From Lachnospiraceae bacterium (GTDB lineage Bacteria; Bacillota; Clostridia; Lachnospirales; Lachnospiraceae): 34,229 nucleotides of DNA. Shown piece by piece: positions 1-9,076 of the stretch. The notes beneath the pieces were generated by a model. It did no database searches. It saw nothing but the letters and a program-made list of their open reading frames with translations, and was not told the DNA's origin. The stretch spans positions 1-34,229 of the forward strand of contig JAILOI010000096.1 in the NCBI GenBank assembly GCA_024690885.1, written 5' to 3'. Positions within the stretch are counted from its first letter, which is position 1. Each line of letters begins with the position of its first letter. The translations under genes and the position numbers were made by a program.

Positions 1-516
1 TTATTGTACCAGCAAGTCCATGAGGGCCATGTAGACGTCTTCGTACTTGGCCTTCCAGTTGACCACGATGGCCTCGGCCTGTTCCTTGGAGGCAACGTGG
101 AGGTTGATGTCTACCACGTTGTGACCTTCTTCGGTGACGCGGCAATGGACCAGGTAGCCGCCACCGGTGGCATCGTAGTAGTCGGCGGTGACGGAGTTGT
201 TCTTCTTCATGGTGAGAGAGTTCTCGGCGAAGTAGTTCTTCATGTCTTCTTCGATGGCCGGTGTGATGCGGTCCGGGAAGAGCTCGAGGGTGCGCTCACC
301 TTCTTCATTGATGACGTACTGGGTGGAGTTGACCGAGGTGCTCATGTCAATCATCTGGGCTTCCACCAAGTCGCTGATGGTTTGCTGGATGGTGAAGTAG
401 TCGGTGTACTTGCGATCCAGGAAGAAGTCGGTTACCTGTTTGGTACTTAATGGAAAGTTCACCTTGGAAAGTAAGTTGAGTACCATAATTTTGTAGATAA
501 TGTTTGATTCAGCCAT
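1..516 (-). CDS. DUF4364 family protein (winged-helix-like)
   Basis: 171-aa ORF; MAESNIIYKIMVLNLLSKVNFPLSTKQVTDFFL... resembles Clostridia DUF4364 proteins; no overlapping plausible + gene. Confidence 0.75.
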   Translation of the reverse strand: MAESNIIYKIMVLNLLSKVNFPLSTKQVTDFFLDRKYTDYFTIQQTISDLVEAQMIDMSTSVNSTQYVINEEGERTLELFPDRITPAIEEDMKNYFAENSLTMKKNNSVTADYYDATGGGYLVHCRVTEEGHNVVDINLHVASKEQAEAIVVNWKAKYEDVYMALMDLLVQ

Positions 517-539
517 GGGCGTAACCTTCCTTGTAGTCG

Positions 540-1691
540 TTATTGAATGTGAGCCTTGACAGCAGCAGCAACGGCATCGGCAACCTGAGGATCAAAAGCC
601 TCCGGCATAATGAATTCGTCGCAGAGCTTGTCAGAAGGAACTAAATCGGCGATGGCATTGGCAGCGGCCAATTTCATCTCCTCGGTGATTTGTTTTGCGT
701 GGCCTTCTAGGGCACCACGGAAGATGCCAGGGAAAGCAACCACATTGTTGATCTGGTTCGGGAAATCGCTGCGTCCGGTACCGACGATACGAGCGCCGGC
801 TTCCTTGGCGATGTCCGGCATGATTTCCGGCGTTGGGTTAGCCATGGCGAAGATGATGGCGTCGGAATTCATGGAACGAACCATATCTGCAGTTAAAATG
901 CCGGGCTTGGAAACACCGATGAAGACATCAGCACCAACCAGGGCATCAACTAAGGTGCCTTCTACGTGGCGTGGATTGGTTACCGGGAGCATCTCTTTCT
1001 GGGCCCAGTTTAAAGCTTCGTGATCGGCACGTAAAATACCGTAGAAGTCACAGAGGATTAAGTCCTTGAAGCCATAACGAAGGAGAAGCTTTGCGATGGC
1101 AAGACCGGCAGAACCGGGGCCATTGAGAACGATACGAACGTCTTCCTTGTTCTTGCCGGTGACGCGGAGGGCGTTGATTAAAGCGGCAAGTACAACGATG
1201 GCAGTACCATGCTGGTCGTCGTGGAAAACCGGGATGTCTAACATCTCCTTGAGGCGACGCTCAATTTCGAAACAACGAGGAGCAGAGATGTCCTCTAAAT
1301 TAATGCCGCCAAAGGTAGGGGCAATGTTGGCAACGGTCTGAATGATTTCTTCCGTGTCCTGGGTGTCTAAGCAGATTGGAAACGCATTCACGTCGCCGAA
1401 TTCCTTGAATAATACGGCTTTGCCTTCCATTACCGGCATAGCAGCCTCCGGACCGATGTTGCCCAAACCAAGAACTGCACTACCGTCGGAAACAACTGCA
1501 ACGGTGTTGGCTTTCAAGGTGTAGTTATATACTTGAGATTTATCTTCCGCGATGATACGACAAGGGGCAGCAACACCCGGTGTGTATGCAAGCGCTAAGT
1601 CTTCTCTGGAATTTACTTTTGATTTTGCAACAGTTTCGATTTTGCCATTCCACTCGGCATGAAGCTGGATGGCTCTCTCGTCATTGGTCAT
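540..1691 (-). CDS. NAD(P)-dependent malic enzyme
   Basis: LAYTPGVAAPC, VSDGSAVLGLGNIGPEAAMPVMEGKAVLFKEF, FHDDQHGTAIVVLAAL motifs. The provided ORF extends to 1793, but MTNDERAIQLH (start near 1691) preceded by an AGGGAGA-type SD is the likely start. Confidence 0.92.
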   Translation of the reverse strand: MTNDERAIQLHAEWNGKIETVAKSKVNSREDLALAYTPGVAAPCRIIAEDKSQVYNYTLKANTVAVVSDGSAVLGLGNIGPEAAMPVMEGKAVLFKEFGDVNAFPICLDTQDTEEIIQTVANIAPTFGGINLEDISAPRCFEIERRLKEMLDIPVFHDDQHGTAIVVLAALINALRVTGKNKEDVRIVLNGPGSAGLAIAKLLLRYGFKDLILCDFYGILRADHEALNWAQKEMLPVTNPRHVEGTLVDALVGADVFIGVSKPGILTADMVRSMNSDAIIFAMANPTPEIMPDIAKEAGARIVGTGRSDFPNQINNVVAFPGIFRGALEGHAKQITEEMKLAAANAIADLVPSDKLCDEFIMPEAFDPQVADAVAAAVKAHIQ

Positions 1692-1883
1692 AATGATGAT
1701 CTCCCTTCTTTTTACGCTTATCAAGTTTAGCATGATTAAAAAATGCTTGCAAGAGAGGAAAAAAGGGGTTATACTTTGTACAATCAAAAACAATTCATTG
1801 TTTTTAATTTCTTAATGAATATCACATTTTTCCCAGAACATTTTTTAGAATGAATATAGAATAAGAAATTCAAAGGAGAATAC

Positions 1884-3305
1884 ATGAGAGAAAAGTATGA
1901 GAGTTTGGCAGTTGGCGTTCTGCGAGACTTAGCGAAAGCCAGAGGTCTGAAAGGCATTTCCAAATTAAAAAAAGAAGAACTGGTGGAAGCGATGTTGGCA
2001 CAGGATGCCATCGATGCCAAGAACAAAGCGGCAGAAGAAAATCCGAAGCATGCATCACATGGTGAGCGCAGCGAGCGTCCGGAACGAGGAGAACGTCCGA
2101 AGCGTATGAGCCATGGAGAGAAGAGTGAGCGACGGGAAGAAGGCACAGAAGAAGGCGAAGAGCGTCAGCTTCCGCATTATGATGATGCCAAGACGGCCAA
2201 CGGAATCCTAGAAGTGTTACAGGACGGTTATGGATTCATTCGTTGTGAGAACTACATGCCGGGAGAGAACGATGTTTATGTTTCTCCATCCCAGATTCGC
2301 AAGTTTAACTTGAAGACCGGCGATATCATCGTGGGTAAGACACGGAAGAATAATCCGAATGATAAGTTCGGCGCCCTGCTGTATATTGAGAACATCAACG
2401 GATATGCACCGGAAGCTGCGGCACGTCGTCCTAACTTCGAGGATTTAACCCCGATTTTCCCGGATGAGCGCATCCGTTTGGAACGTCCGGGCTGTGGGGT
2501 ATCGGTTCGTATCGTGGATATGTTATCCCCAATCGGTAAGGGACAGCGTGGTATGATTGTTGCTCAGCCGAAGGCCGGTAAGACAACCTTATTAAAGCAG
2601 GTGGCAAAATCCGTAAAGGTTTCTCATCCGGAGATGCATCTGATTATCTTATTGATTGATGAGCGTCCGGAGGAAGTTACCGATATGAAGGAAGCCATCG
2701 AGGGTGAGAACGTAGAAGTTATCTATTCCACCTTTGATGAATTGCCGGAACATCATAAGCGTGTATCCGAGATGGTCATCGAGCGTGCAAAACGTTTGGT
2801 GGAGCACGGACAGGATGTTATGATTCTGTTAGATTCCATTACCCGTCTGGCACGTGCGTATAACTTAACGGTTGCACCAAGTGGACGTACACTTTCCGGC
2901 GGTTTGGATCCGGCAGCACTGCATATGCCGAAGCGTTTCTTCGGTGCAGCACGTAACATGCGTGGCGGCGGAAGCTTGACCATCCTGGCTACCGCTTTGG
3001 TTGAGACCGGAAGCAAGATGGATGATGTGGTATTCGAGGAGTTCAAGGGTACCGGTAATATGGAATTGGTATTGGATCGTAAGTTATCGGAGCGCCGTGT
3101 ATTCCCGGCCATTGATTTGGCCAAGTCTTCCACCAGACGTGAAGATTTGCTTCTGAGCAAGGAAGAATTGGAAGCATCCGATTTGATTCGCCGAAACTTA
3201 AACGGCATGCGGAAGGAAGAAGCAGGAGAAGCCATCCTTCATATGTTTACACATACCAAGAACAATGCAGACTTTGTACAGATGGTGTTAAAGCGCCTGA
3301 AATAA
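1884..3305 (+). CDS. rho: Transcription termination factor Rho
   Basis: Rho_N-like N-terminus, cold-shock-like RNA-binding domain (DVYVSPSQIRKFNLKTGDIIVG), Walker A QPKAGKTTLLK, VILLDSITRLARAYN; Arg/Glu-rich N-terminal insertion. Confidence 0.97.
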   Translation: MREKYESLAVGVLRDLAKARGLKGISKLKKEELVEAMLAQDAIDAKNKAAEENPKHASHGERSERPERGERPKRMSHGEKSERREEGTEEGEERQLPHYDDAKTANGILEVLQDGYGFIRCENYMPGENDVYVSPSQIRKFNLKTGDIIVGKTRKNNPNDKFGALLYIENINGYAPEAAARRPNFEDLTPIFPDERIRLERPGCGVSVRIVDMLSPIGKGQRGMIVAQPKAGKTTLLKQVAKSVKVSHPEMHLIILLIDERPEEVTDMKEAIEGENVEVIYSTFDELPEHHKRVSEMVIERAKRLVEHGQDVMILLDSITRLARAYNLTVAPSGRTLSGGLDPAALHMPKRFFGAARNMRGGGSLTILATALVETGSKMDDVVFEEFKGTGNMELVLDRKLSERRVFPAIDLAKSSTRREDLLLSKEELEASDLIRRNLNGMRKEEAGEAILHMFTHTKNNADFVQMVLKRLK

Positions 3306-3321
3306 ATTTTCGGAAAACCCT

Positions 3322-3350
3322 TGCACCATTTCTATATACATGCTACAATA
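3322..3350 (+). promoter_or_regulatory. sigma-A-type promoter for rpmE (TTGCAC-N17-TACAAT)
   Basis: -35 TTGCAC 3322-3327, 17-nt spacer, -10 TACAAT 3345-3350, about 68 nt upstream of rpmE. Confidence 0.6.
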
Positions 3351-3417
3351 TGAAAGCTGTTTATCGGGATGTGAATAGTTTTAACTTTATGATTATAGAT
3401 TTAGTGAGGTGAAAAAC

Positions 3418-3621
3418 ATGAGACAGGGAATCCATCCGGATTACTATCAGGCAACCGTAACTTGTAACTGTGGTAACACTTTCGTAACCGGTTCTACCAA
3501 GGAGAACATCCACGTAGAAATCTGCTCTAAGTGCCATCCATTCTATACTGGTCAGCAGAAGGCATCTAAGGCTCGCGGACGTATCGATCAGTTCAACAAG
3601 AAGTACGGTATCCAGGGTTAA
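3418..3621 (+). CDS. rpmE: 50S ribosomal protein L31, zinc-ribbon type
   Basis: [48 protein letters not shown] with CxC...CxxC; start moved to ATG 3418 behind a GGTG-containing SD. Confidence 0.95.
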   Translation: MRQGIHPDYYQATVTCNCGNTFVTGSTKENIHVEICSKCHPFYTGQQKASKARGRIDQFNKKYGIQG

Positions 3622-3638
3622 TAATTGTACGATAGTAG

Positions 3639-3675
3639 AAGAGGTTGAGATTGTAAAATCTCAGCCTCTTGTTTG
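3639..3675 (+). terminator. Intrinsic terminator-like hairpin after rpmE
   Basis: AAGAGGTTGAGATT (3639-3652) / AATCTCAGCCTCTT (3657-3670), one G-U, followed by GTTTGTT. Confidence 0.65.
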
Positions 3676-3692
3676 TTATAAGGGAGAATGTT

Positions 3693-4634
3693 ATGAGATA
3701 TTCAGGGATTGGCGGACAGGCGATTATGGAAGGCGTGATGATGCGCAACGGCAATTCATATGCGGTTGCAGTACGTCTGCCGGATCAGTCCATTCATGTG
3801 GATGTTCATCAGGTGAAGGGAATCCACGAGGGGATTCAGAAGATTCCCATTGTTCGTGGTGTGTATACCTTTTTCTGGTCCCTCATCATAGGACTGGGTT
3901 CCTTGATGGAATCGGCATCTTATTTCGAAGAGGAAGGGGATGCGAAGGTTGACAAGCAGAACCTGTCCGAGGAAGAACAGAAAAAATTAGAACGCAAGGA
4001 GAAGGCCGAGATGGGCGGAACCCTGCTGTTGTCCTTCGTTTTGGCGCTTGGTATTTTTATGGCCTTGCCTTACGGGATTTCCGCTTTGCTGGGCCGTTTT
4101 ATTGCAAATCCAATGCTGACTGCGTTTATCGAAGGCGTGTTGCGTGTGGTGATTTTTATTCTCTATATTGCAATAATCTCCAAGACGGATGATATTAAGC
4201 GGACCTTCATGTACCACGGGGCCGAGCATAAGTGCATCAACTGCATCGAAAGCGGATTGGAACTTACGGTGGAGAATGTGCGGAAGTCAACGCGGCTGCA
4301 CAAGCGCTGTGGAACCAGCTTTCTGTTTATTGTGCTGTTAATCAGTATCTTTATTTTTATGTTTATTCGGATGGATTCCCATCTGTTGCAGTTGGTGTTA
4401 CGCCTTCTGCTGGTGCCGGTGATTGCCGGTATTTCCTATGAGTTTATTCGCCTGGCAGGACGGACTGAAAATAAGCTTATCAATGCCTTAAGTCAGCCGG
4501 GACTCTGGATGCAAAAACTCACCACAAAAGAGCCGGATGATGATATGATTAAGGTAGGAATTGCTTCGGTAGAAGCAGTGTTTGATTGGAAGTCATTTTT
4601 GGAAGGCGATGAGGCACGTTGCTCCATCTCCTGA
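3693..4634 (+). CDS. DUF1385 domain-containing protein (YqhQ-like membrane protein)
   Basis: MRYSGIGGQAIMEGVMMRNGNSYAVAVR, YHGAEHKCINCIESG; located between rpmE and prmC as in other Firmicutes. Start at ATG 3693 preferred over 3669. Confidence 0.9.
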   Translation: MRYSGIGGQAIMEGVMMRNGNSYAVAVRLPDQSIHVDVHQVKGIHEGIQKIPIVRGVYTFFWSLIIGLGSLMESASYFEEEGDAKVDKQNLSEEEQKKLERKEKAEMGGTLLLSFVLALGIFMALPYGISALLGRFIANPMLTAFIEGVLRVVIFILYIAIISKTDDIKRTFMYHGAEHKCINCIESGLELTVENVRKSTRLHKRCGTSFLFIVLLISIFIFMFIRMDSHLLQLVLRLLLVPVIAGISYEFIRLAGRTENKLINALSQPGLWMQKLTTKEPDDDMIKVGIASVEAVFDWKSFLEGDEARCSIS

Positions 4635-4646
4635 AGGAGAAGCGGT

Positions 4647-5522
4647 ATGAAGTTTGTCAGTTATTTGGATGCGGTGAAGGCCGGAGAGGAAACCCTTGCG
4701 GCGGCCGGCATTGTAGATGCGAAAATTGATGCGAAATATCTGTTTGAAAGTATGCCGGGACATGATTCCAATTTCTTATTGTTGTATGGCAGGCGTCAGA
4801 TGGATGAGGACCAGCGGCTTGCTTATGAGGCGTTGATTCAGAAGCGGGCCAGTCATATTCCGCTGCAGCATATCCTAGGCTATACCGAGTTTATGGGACT
4901 TCGTTTTACGGTGAATGAACACGTGTTGTGTCCACGCCAGGACACGGAAACTCTGGTAGAACTTGCCCAGTCCTACTTACAGCCGGGATGCCGGGTTTTG
5001 GATATGTGTACCGGTAGCGGTTGTATCCTGATTTCCCTTTTGGCTTTAGGCAAACGGGGCGTGGTGGAACCGGGTGGATTTGTTGGTGTTGCCAGCGATA
5101 TCTCCGAGGAAGCATTGGAAGTGGCGAAGCAGAATGCCGAAGATCAACGGGTGGAGATTCGCTTTTTACAGGGAGATCTGTTTGATTCCCTACAAGCACT
5201 TCCAACAGAGGAACGGCGTTTTGATTTGATTGTTTCCAATCCACCGTATATTCCGACGGCCGGAGTATGGTCACTGATGCCGGAGGTGCGTGACCATGAA
5301 CCGAAGATTGCATTGGACGGTTCGGATACGGGGTTGGTTTTCTACGAGCGTTTGACTTCGCAGGCAAGTGAGTTTTTGAAGCCGGGTGGACGGATGCTGG
5401 TGGAAATCGGATATGATCAGGCCGAGGATGTGTGTCAATTGTTCCGGGAGCATGGATTTTCGGATGTGGTTTGTCACAAGGATTTGGCCGGGAACGACCG
5501 CGTGGTGATGGGACACTTGTAG
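4647..5522 (+). CDS. prmC: Peptide chain release factor N5-glutamine methyltransferase
   Basis: RQDTETLVELA, VLDMCTGSGCILISL, FDLIVSNPPYIP (NPPY motif); upstream of prfA. Confidence 0.95.
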   Translation: MKFVSYLDAVKAGEETLAAAGIVDAKIDAKYLFESMPGHDSNFLLLYGRRQMDEDQRLAYEALIQKRASHIPLQHILGYTEFMGLRFTVNEHVLCPRQDTETLVELAQSYLQPGCRVLDMCTGSGCILISLLALGKRGVVEPGGFVGVASDISEEALEVAKQNAEDQRVEIRFLQGDLFDSLQALPTEERRFDLIVSNPPYIPTAGVWSLMPEVRDHEPKIALDGSDTGLVFYERLTSQASEFLKPGGRMLVEIGYDQAEDVCQLFREHGFSDVVCHKDLAGNDRVVMGHL

Positions 5523-5549
5523 CGCTACAACCGGGAAGAAATCATGGGT

Positions 5550-5578
5550 TTGCGAGAAGGCAGGCTTCATGTTATAAT
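5550..5578 (+). promoter_or_regulatory. sigma-A-type promoter for prfA (TTGCGA-N17-TATAAT)
   Basis: -35 TTGCGA 5550-5555 and -10 TATAAT 5573-5578 with exact 17-nt spacing; followed by a GGCTGT/ACAGCC leader hairpin. Confidence 0.6.
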
Positions 5579-5636
5579 AGGCGGGCTGTGTCTAACAGCC
5601 GTAACGTATGACAGTTGTAGGATATAGGAGTGTAAG

Positions 5637-6713
5637 ATGTTTGATAAATTAGAAGACCTTCTGATTCACTATCAGGAGATTATGAATATGTTAAGTGAAC
5701 CGGATATCGCCAATGACAGCCGTCGCTTTCAGAAGCTGATGAAGGAGCAGAGTGATTTGACTCCACTGGTAAACGCTTACAATGAATACAAGAAGAATAA
5801 GCAGGCAATTGAGGATTCTCTTGCAATTTTGGATGAGGAATCCGATGAAGAGATGAAGGAACTGGCTAAGGAAGAATTGAACGAGGCTAAGTCCCGCGTC
5901 GAGGAATTAGAGAACGAGTTGAAGGTGCTCTTGCTTCCGAAGGACCCGAACGATAACAAGAACGTTATCGTAGAGATTCGTGGTGGTGCCGGCGGAGACG
6001 AGGCAGCCCTTTTTGCTGCTGAGATTTATCGTATGTACATCCATTATGCAGAGAGCCGTGGATGGAAGACAGAGTTGATTGAAGCAGAAGAGACCGGTAT
6101 CGGTGGAATGAAGTCCGTAAACTTCATGGTTTCCGGTAATGGCGCATACTCCGTATTGAAGTATGAGTCCGGGGTACATCGTGTACAGCGTGTTCCGGAG
6201 ACGGAGTCCGGCGGACGTATCCATACCTCTACCATCACTGTTGCAGTTATGCCGGAGGCAGAGGACGTAGATATTGAAATCAATGAGAAGGATATCCGTA
6301 TTGACGTTATGCGTGCGTCCGGTAACGGTGGACAGTGCGTTAATACCACGGATTCTGCGGTTCGTTTGACCCATTATCCAACCGGTATTGTGATTTATTC
6401 TCAGACCGAGAAGTCTCAGTTACAGAACAAGGACAAGGCATTCGCTCTGTTGCGTGCCAAGTTATATGATATGGAACTGCAGAAGCAGCAAGCAGAAGCA
6501 TCTGCAGAGCGTCTTAGCCAGATTGGAACCGGAGATCGTTCCGAGAAGATTCGTACCTATAACTTCCCACAGGGACGTGTGACCGATCATCGTATCAACT
6601 TGACCCTCTATAAGTTGGACAAGATTATGGACGGTGATATTCAGGAAATCTTAGATGCCCTGATTGCAGCTGACCAGGCGAAGCGATTATCCACCATGGA
6701 TCAGGCAAGCTAG
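5637..6713 (+). CDS. prfA: Peptide chain release factor 1
   Basis: [22 protein letters not shown] motif ([22 protein letters not shown]), [18 protein letters not shown]-type C-terminus. Confidence 0.97.
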   Translation: MFDKLEDLLIHYQEIMNMLSEPDIANDSRRFQKLMKEQSDLTPLVNAYNEYKKNKQAIEDSLAILDEESDEEMKELAKEELNEAKSRVEELENELKVLLLPKDPNDNKNVIVEIRGGAGGDEAALFAAEIYRMYIHYAESRGWKTELIEAEETGIGGMKSVNFMVSGNGAYSVLKYESGVHRVQRVPETESGGRIHTSTITVAVMPEAEDVDIEINEKDIRIDVMRASGNGGQCVNTTDSAVRLTHYPTGIVIYSQTEKSQLQNKDKAFALLRAKLYDMELQKQQAEASAERLSQIGTGDRSEKIRTYNFPQGRVTDHRINLTLYKLDKIMDGDIQEILDALIAADQAKRLSTMDQAS

Positions 6714-6766
6714 AGGGCATGGTGAAGCTTTTTGCTTTATTAATTGCACAAAATTTAATGCACGAA

Positions 6767-6802
6767 AAGAACGTAATTACCGCGAATTGCGTTCTTTTTT
6801 TA
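6767..6802 (+). terminator. Intrinsic terminator after prfA
   Basis: AAGAACGTAATT (6767-6778) / AATTGCGTTCTT (6785-6796) followed by T-tract. Confidence 0.8.
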
Positions 6803-6814
6803 TTATGCTATAAT
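6787..6814 (+). promoter_or_regulatory. Putative suf operon promoter (TTGCGT-N16-TATAAT)
   Basis: TTGCGT 6787-6792, TATAAT 6809-6814, upstream of sufC. Confidence 0.5.
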
Positions 6815-6849
6815 TAACCATATGTGAAATGGTGGTTTGAATATACACT

Positions 6850-6863
6850 ATTCCCATAGGAAT
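6850..6863 (+). promoter_or_regulatory. Dyad operator-like site ATTCCCATAGGAAT upstream of sufC
   Basis: ATTCC-CATA-GGAAT inverted repeat, downstream of the -10 and within a wider TTTGAAT...ATTCAAA dyad; resembles an Rrf2-family (IscR/CymR type) operator. Confidence 0.45.
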
Positions 6864-6888
6864 TCAAATATATAAGGAGGCACATAGA

Positions 6889-7647
6889 ATGGCCGAGCAG
6901 ATTTTAGATGTATCAGGACTGAAGGTTACCGTAGAAGACAAGGAAATCCTTCATGGCCTGAATTTAACTGTTAATGCAGGTGAAACACACGTAATTATGG
7001 GACCGAACGGTGCCGGCAAATCAACCTTAGGCTCTACGCTGATGGGTGACCCTCGCTATGAAATTACCGCAGGCAAGATTATGTTTAACGGTGAGGATAT
7101 TACCGGTGAGAGCGCAGATAAGATTTCCAAGAAGGGCATGTTCTTATCCTTCCAGAATCCGGTGGAGGTTCCGGGTATTACCCTTTCCAATTTCATCCGA
7201 AGCGCGTTGGAACAGAAGACCGGTAAGCACATTCGTGTTTGGGACTTCAAGAAGGAATTAGATAAAACCATGGAGCTTTTGAACATGGATCCTTCTTATG
7301 CAGAGCGTGATTTGAATGTGGGCTTCTCCGGTGGTGAGAAGAAGAAGGCAGAGATTCTTCAGCTGTTGATGTTGAAGCCGTCTCTTGCAATTTTGGATGA
7401 GACCGATTCCGGTTTGGATGTGGATGCGGTTCGTATCGTATCTGAGGGTATCGAGGTTTATAAGAAGACGGTTGGTGGTGCACTTTTGATCATCACCCAC
7501 AGCACCAAGATTTTGGATGCATTGGATGTGGATGCTACCCATGTGTTGGTGGATGGTAAGATTGTTCATGACGGTGACCAGAGCTTGATTGCCGAGATCA
7601 ATGAACATGGTTTTGAGCAGTTTATGAATGAGTCCGCGAAGGAGTAG
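6889..7647 (+). CDS. sufC: Fe-S cluster assembly ATPase SufC
   Basis: GPNGAGKSTLGSTLMG Walker A, FSGGEKKKAEILQ signature, LAILDETDSGLDVDAV Walker B. Confidence 0.97.
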   Translation: MAEQILDVSGLKVTVEDKEILHGLNLTVNAGETHVIMGPNGAGKSTLGSTLMGDPRYEITAGKIMFNGEDITGESADKISKKGMFLSFQNPVEVPGITLSNFIRSALEQKTGKHIRVWDFKKELDKTMELLNMDPSYAERDLNVGFSGGEKKKAEILQLLMLKPSLAILDETDSGLDVDAVRIVSEGIEVYKKTVGGALLIITHSTKILDALDVDATHVLVDGKIVHDGDQSLIAEINEHGFEQFMNESAKE

Positions 7648-7651
7648 ATAG

Positions 7652-9061
7652 ATGAAAGAGAAGACACAGGTTGATGACATTGATCGTAGCATCTATGACT
7701 TTCGCTACGAGGAGAAGGACGTCTATCAAGTAGAAGAAGGTCTGACTCCGGACATTGTTCGTCAAATTTCGAAGGATAGAAACGATCCGGACTGGATGTT
7801 GGAGTTTCGTTTGAAATCATTGGAAACCTACAACCAGATGGGCGTGCCGGATTGGGGCCCTTCCATTGAGGGCTTGGATATGGATAATATCATTACCTAT
7901 ATTCGCCCGAAGTCGGAACGTATGCAGAAGGATTGGAACGATGTTCCAACCGATATCAAGGATACCTTTGAACGATTGGGTATTCCACAGGCAGAGCGCG
8001 CATCCTTAGCCGGCGTTGGTGCTCAGTACGATTCGGAATTGGTATATCACAATATCAAGGACGAAGTGGCTGCACAGGGCGTTATTTATACGGATGTGGA
8101 GAGCGCAATGCGGAGCGAATATGCGGATATGGTTCGTGAGCATTTCATGAAGCTGGTGCCTCCGACGGATCACAAGTTTGCAGCACTTCATGGTGCTGTT
8201 TGGTCCGGTGGATCCTTTGTTTATGTACCACCGGGAGTTTCCGTAGAGATTCCGTTACAGTCTTATTTCCGCCTGAATGCGGCGGGAGCCGGACAGTTTG
8301 AGCATACCTTAATCATCGTAGATGAGGGTGCATACCTTCACTTTATCGAAGGCTGTAGTGCACCGAAGTACAACGTGGCAAATTTACACGCCGGATGTGT
8401 AGAACTTTTTGTTGGCAAGAACGCAACCTTGCGTTATTCCACCATTGAGAACTGGTCGAAGAATATGTACAACCTAAACACCAAGCGTGCCAAGGTGGAA
8501 GAAGGCGGTAAGATTGAATGGGTATCCGGATCCTTTGGTTCCCATGTTTCTTATCTATACCCAATGAGTATTCTAAACGGCGACAATTCCCGTTGTGAGT
8601 TCACCGGTGTTACATTCGCCGGAGAAGGTCAGAATTTGGATACCGGTACCAAGGTGGTTCATGTGGGCAAGAATACCTCTTCCTACATCAACACCAGATC
8701 CATCTCTAAGAGTGACGGTATTTCCACCTTCCGTAGTTCCGTTGTGGTTGGACCGAAGGCCAAGGGATCGAAGTCTGCGGTCTCCTGTGAATCTCTGATG
8801 TTGGATCCACAGTCCCAGTCCGATACCATTCCTGCAATGGATATCCGTACCGACGATGTGGATATCGGACACGAAGCGAAGATTGGACGCATCAGCGATG
8901 ATGTGGTGTTCTATCTTATGAGTCGTGGTATGTCAGAGGAAGACGCGAAGGCGTTGATTGTCAGCGGCTTTGCAGATAATGTAAGCAAGGAACTGCCGCT
9001 GGAATATGCGGTAGAGATGAATAACCTCATCCGTTTGGAGATGAAGGGTAGCATCGGTTAG
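7652..9061 (+). CDS. sufB: Fe-S cluster assembly scaffold protein SufB
   Basis: YDFRYEEKDVYQVEEGLTPDIVRQIS, GGSFVYVPPGVSVEIPLQSYFRLN, FEHTLIIVDEGAYLHFIEGCSAP, VSCESLMLDPQSQSDTIP. Confidence 0.97.
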   Translation: MKEKTQVDDIDRSIYDFRYEEKDVYQVEEGLTPDIVRQISKDRNDPDWMLEFRLKSLETYNQMGVPDWGPSIEGLDMDNIITYIRPKSERMQKDWNDVPTDIKDTFERLGIPQAERASLAGVGAQYDSELVYHNIKDEVAAQGVIYTDVESAMRSEYADMVREHFMKLVPPTDHKFAALHGAVWSGGSFVYVPPGVSVEIPLQSYFRLNAAGAGQFEHTLIIVDEGAYLHFIEGCSAPKYNVANLHAGCVELFVGKNATLRYSTIENWSKNMYNLNTKRAKVEEGGKIEWVSGSFGSHVSYLYPMSILNGDNSRCEFTGVTFAGEGQNLDTGTKVVHVGKNTSSYINTRSISKSDGISTFRSSVVVGPKAKGSKSAVSCESLMLDPQSQSDTIPAMDIRTDDVDIGHEAKIGRISDDVVFYLMSRGMSEEDAKALIVSGFADNVSKELPLEYAVEMNNLIRLEMKGSIG

Positions 9062-9076
9062 GAAGGAGGTAGAGAC

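Noticed and set aside
4-450. 148-aa + strand ORF antisense to DUF4364 gene
   Set aside because: Mirror ORF of a well-supported minus-strand CDS; low-complexity Val/Gly-rich translation, no family resemblance.
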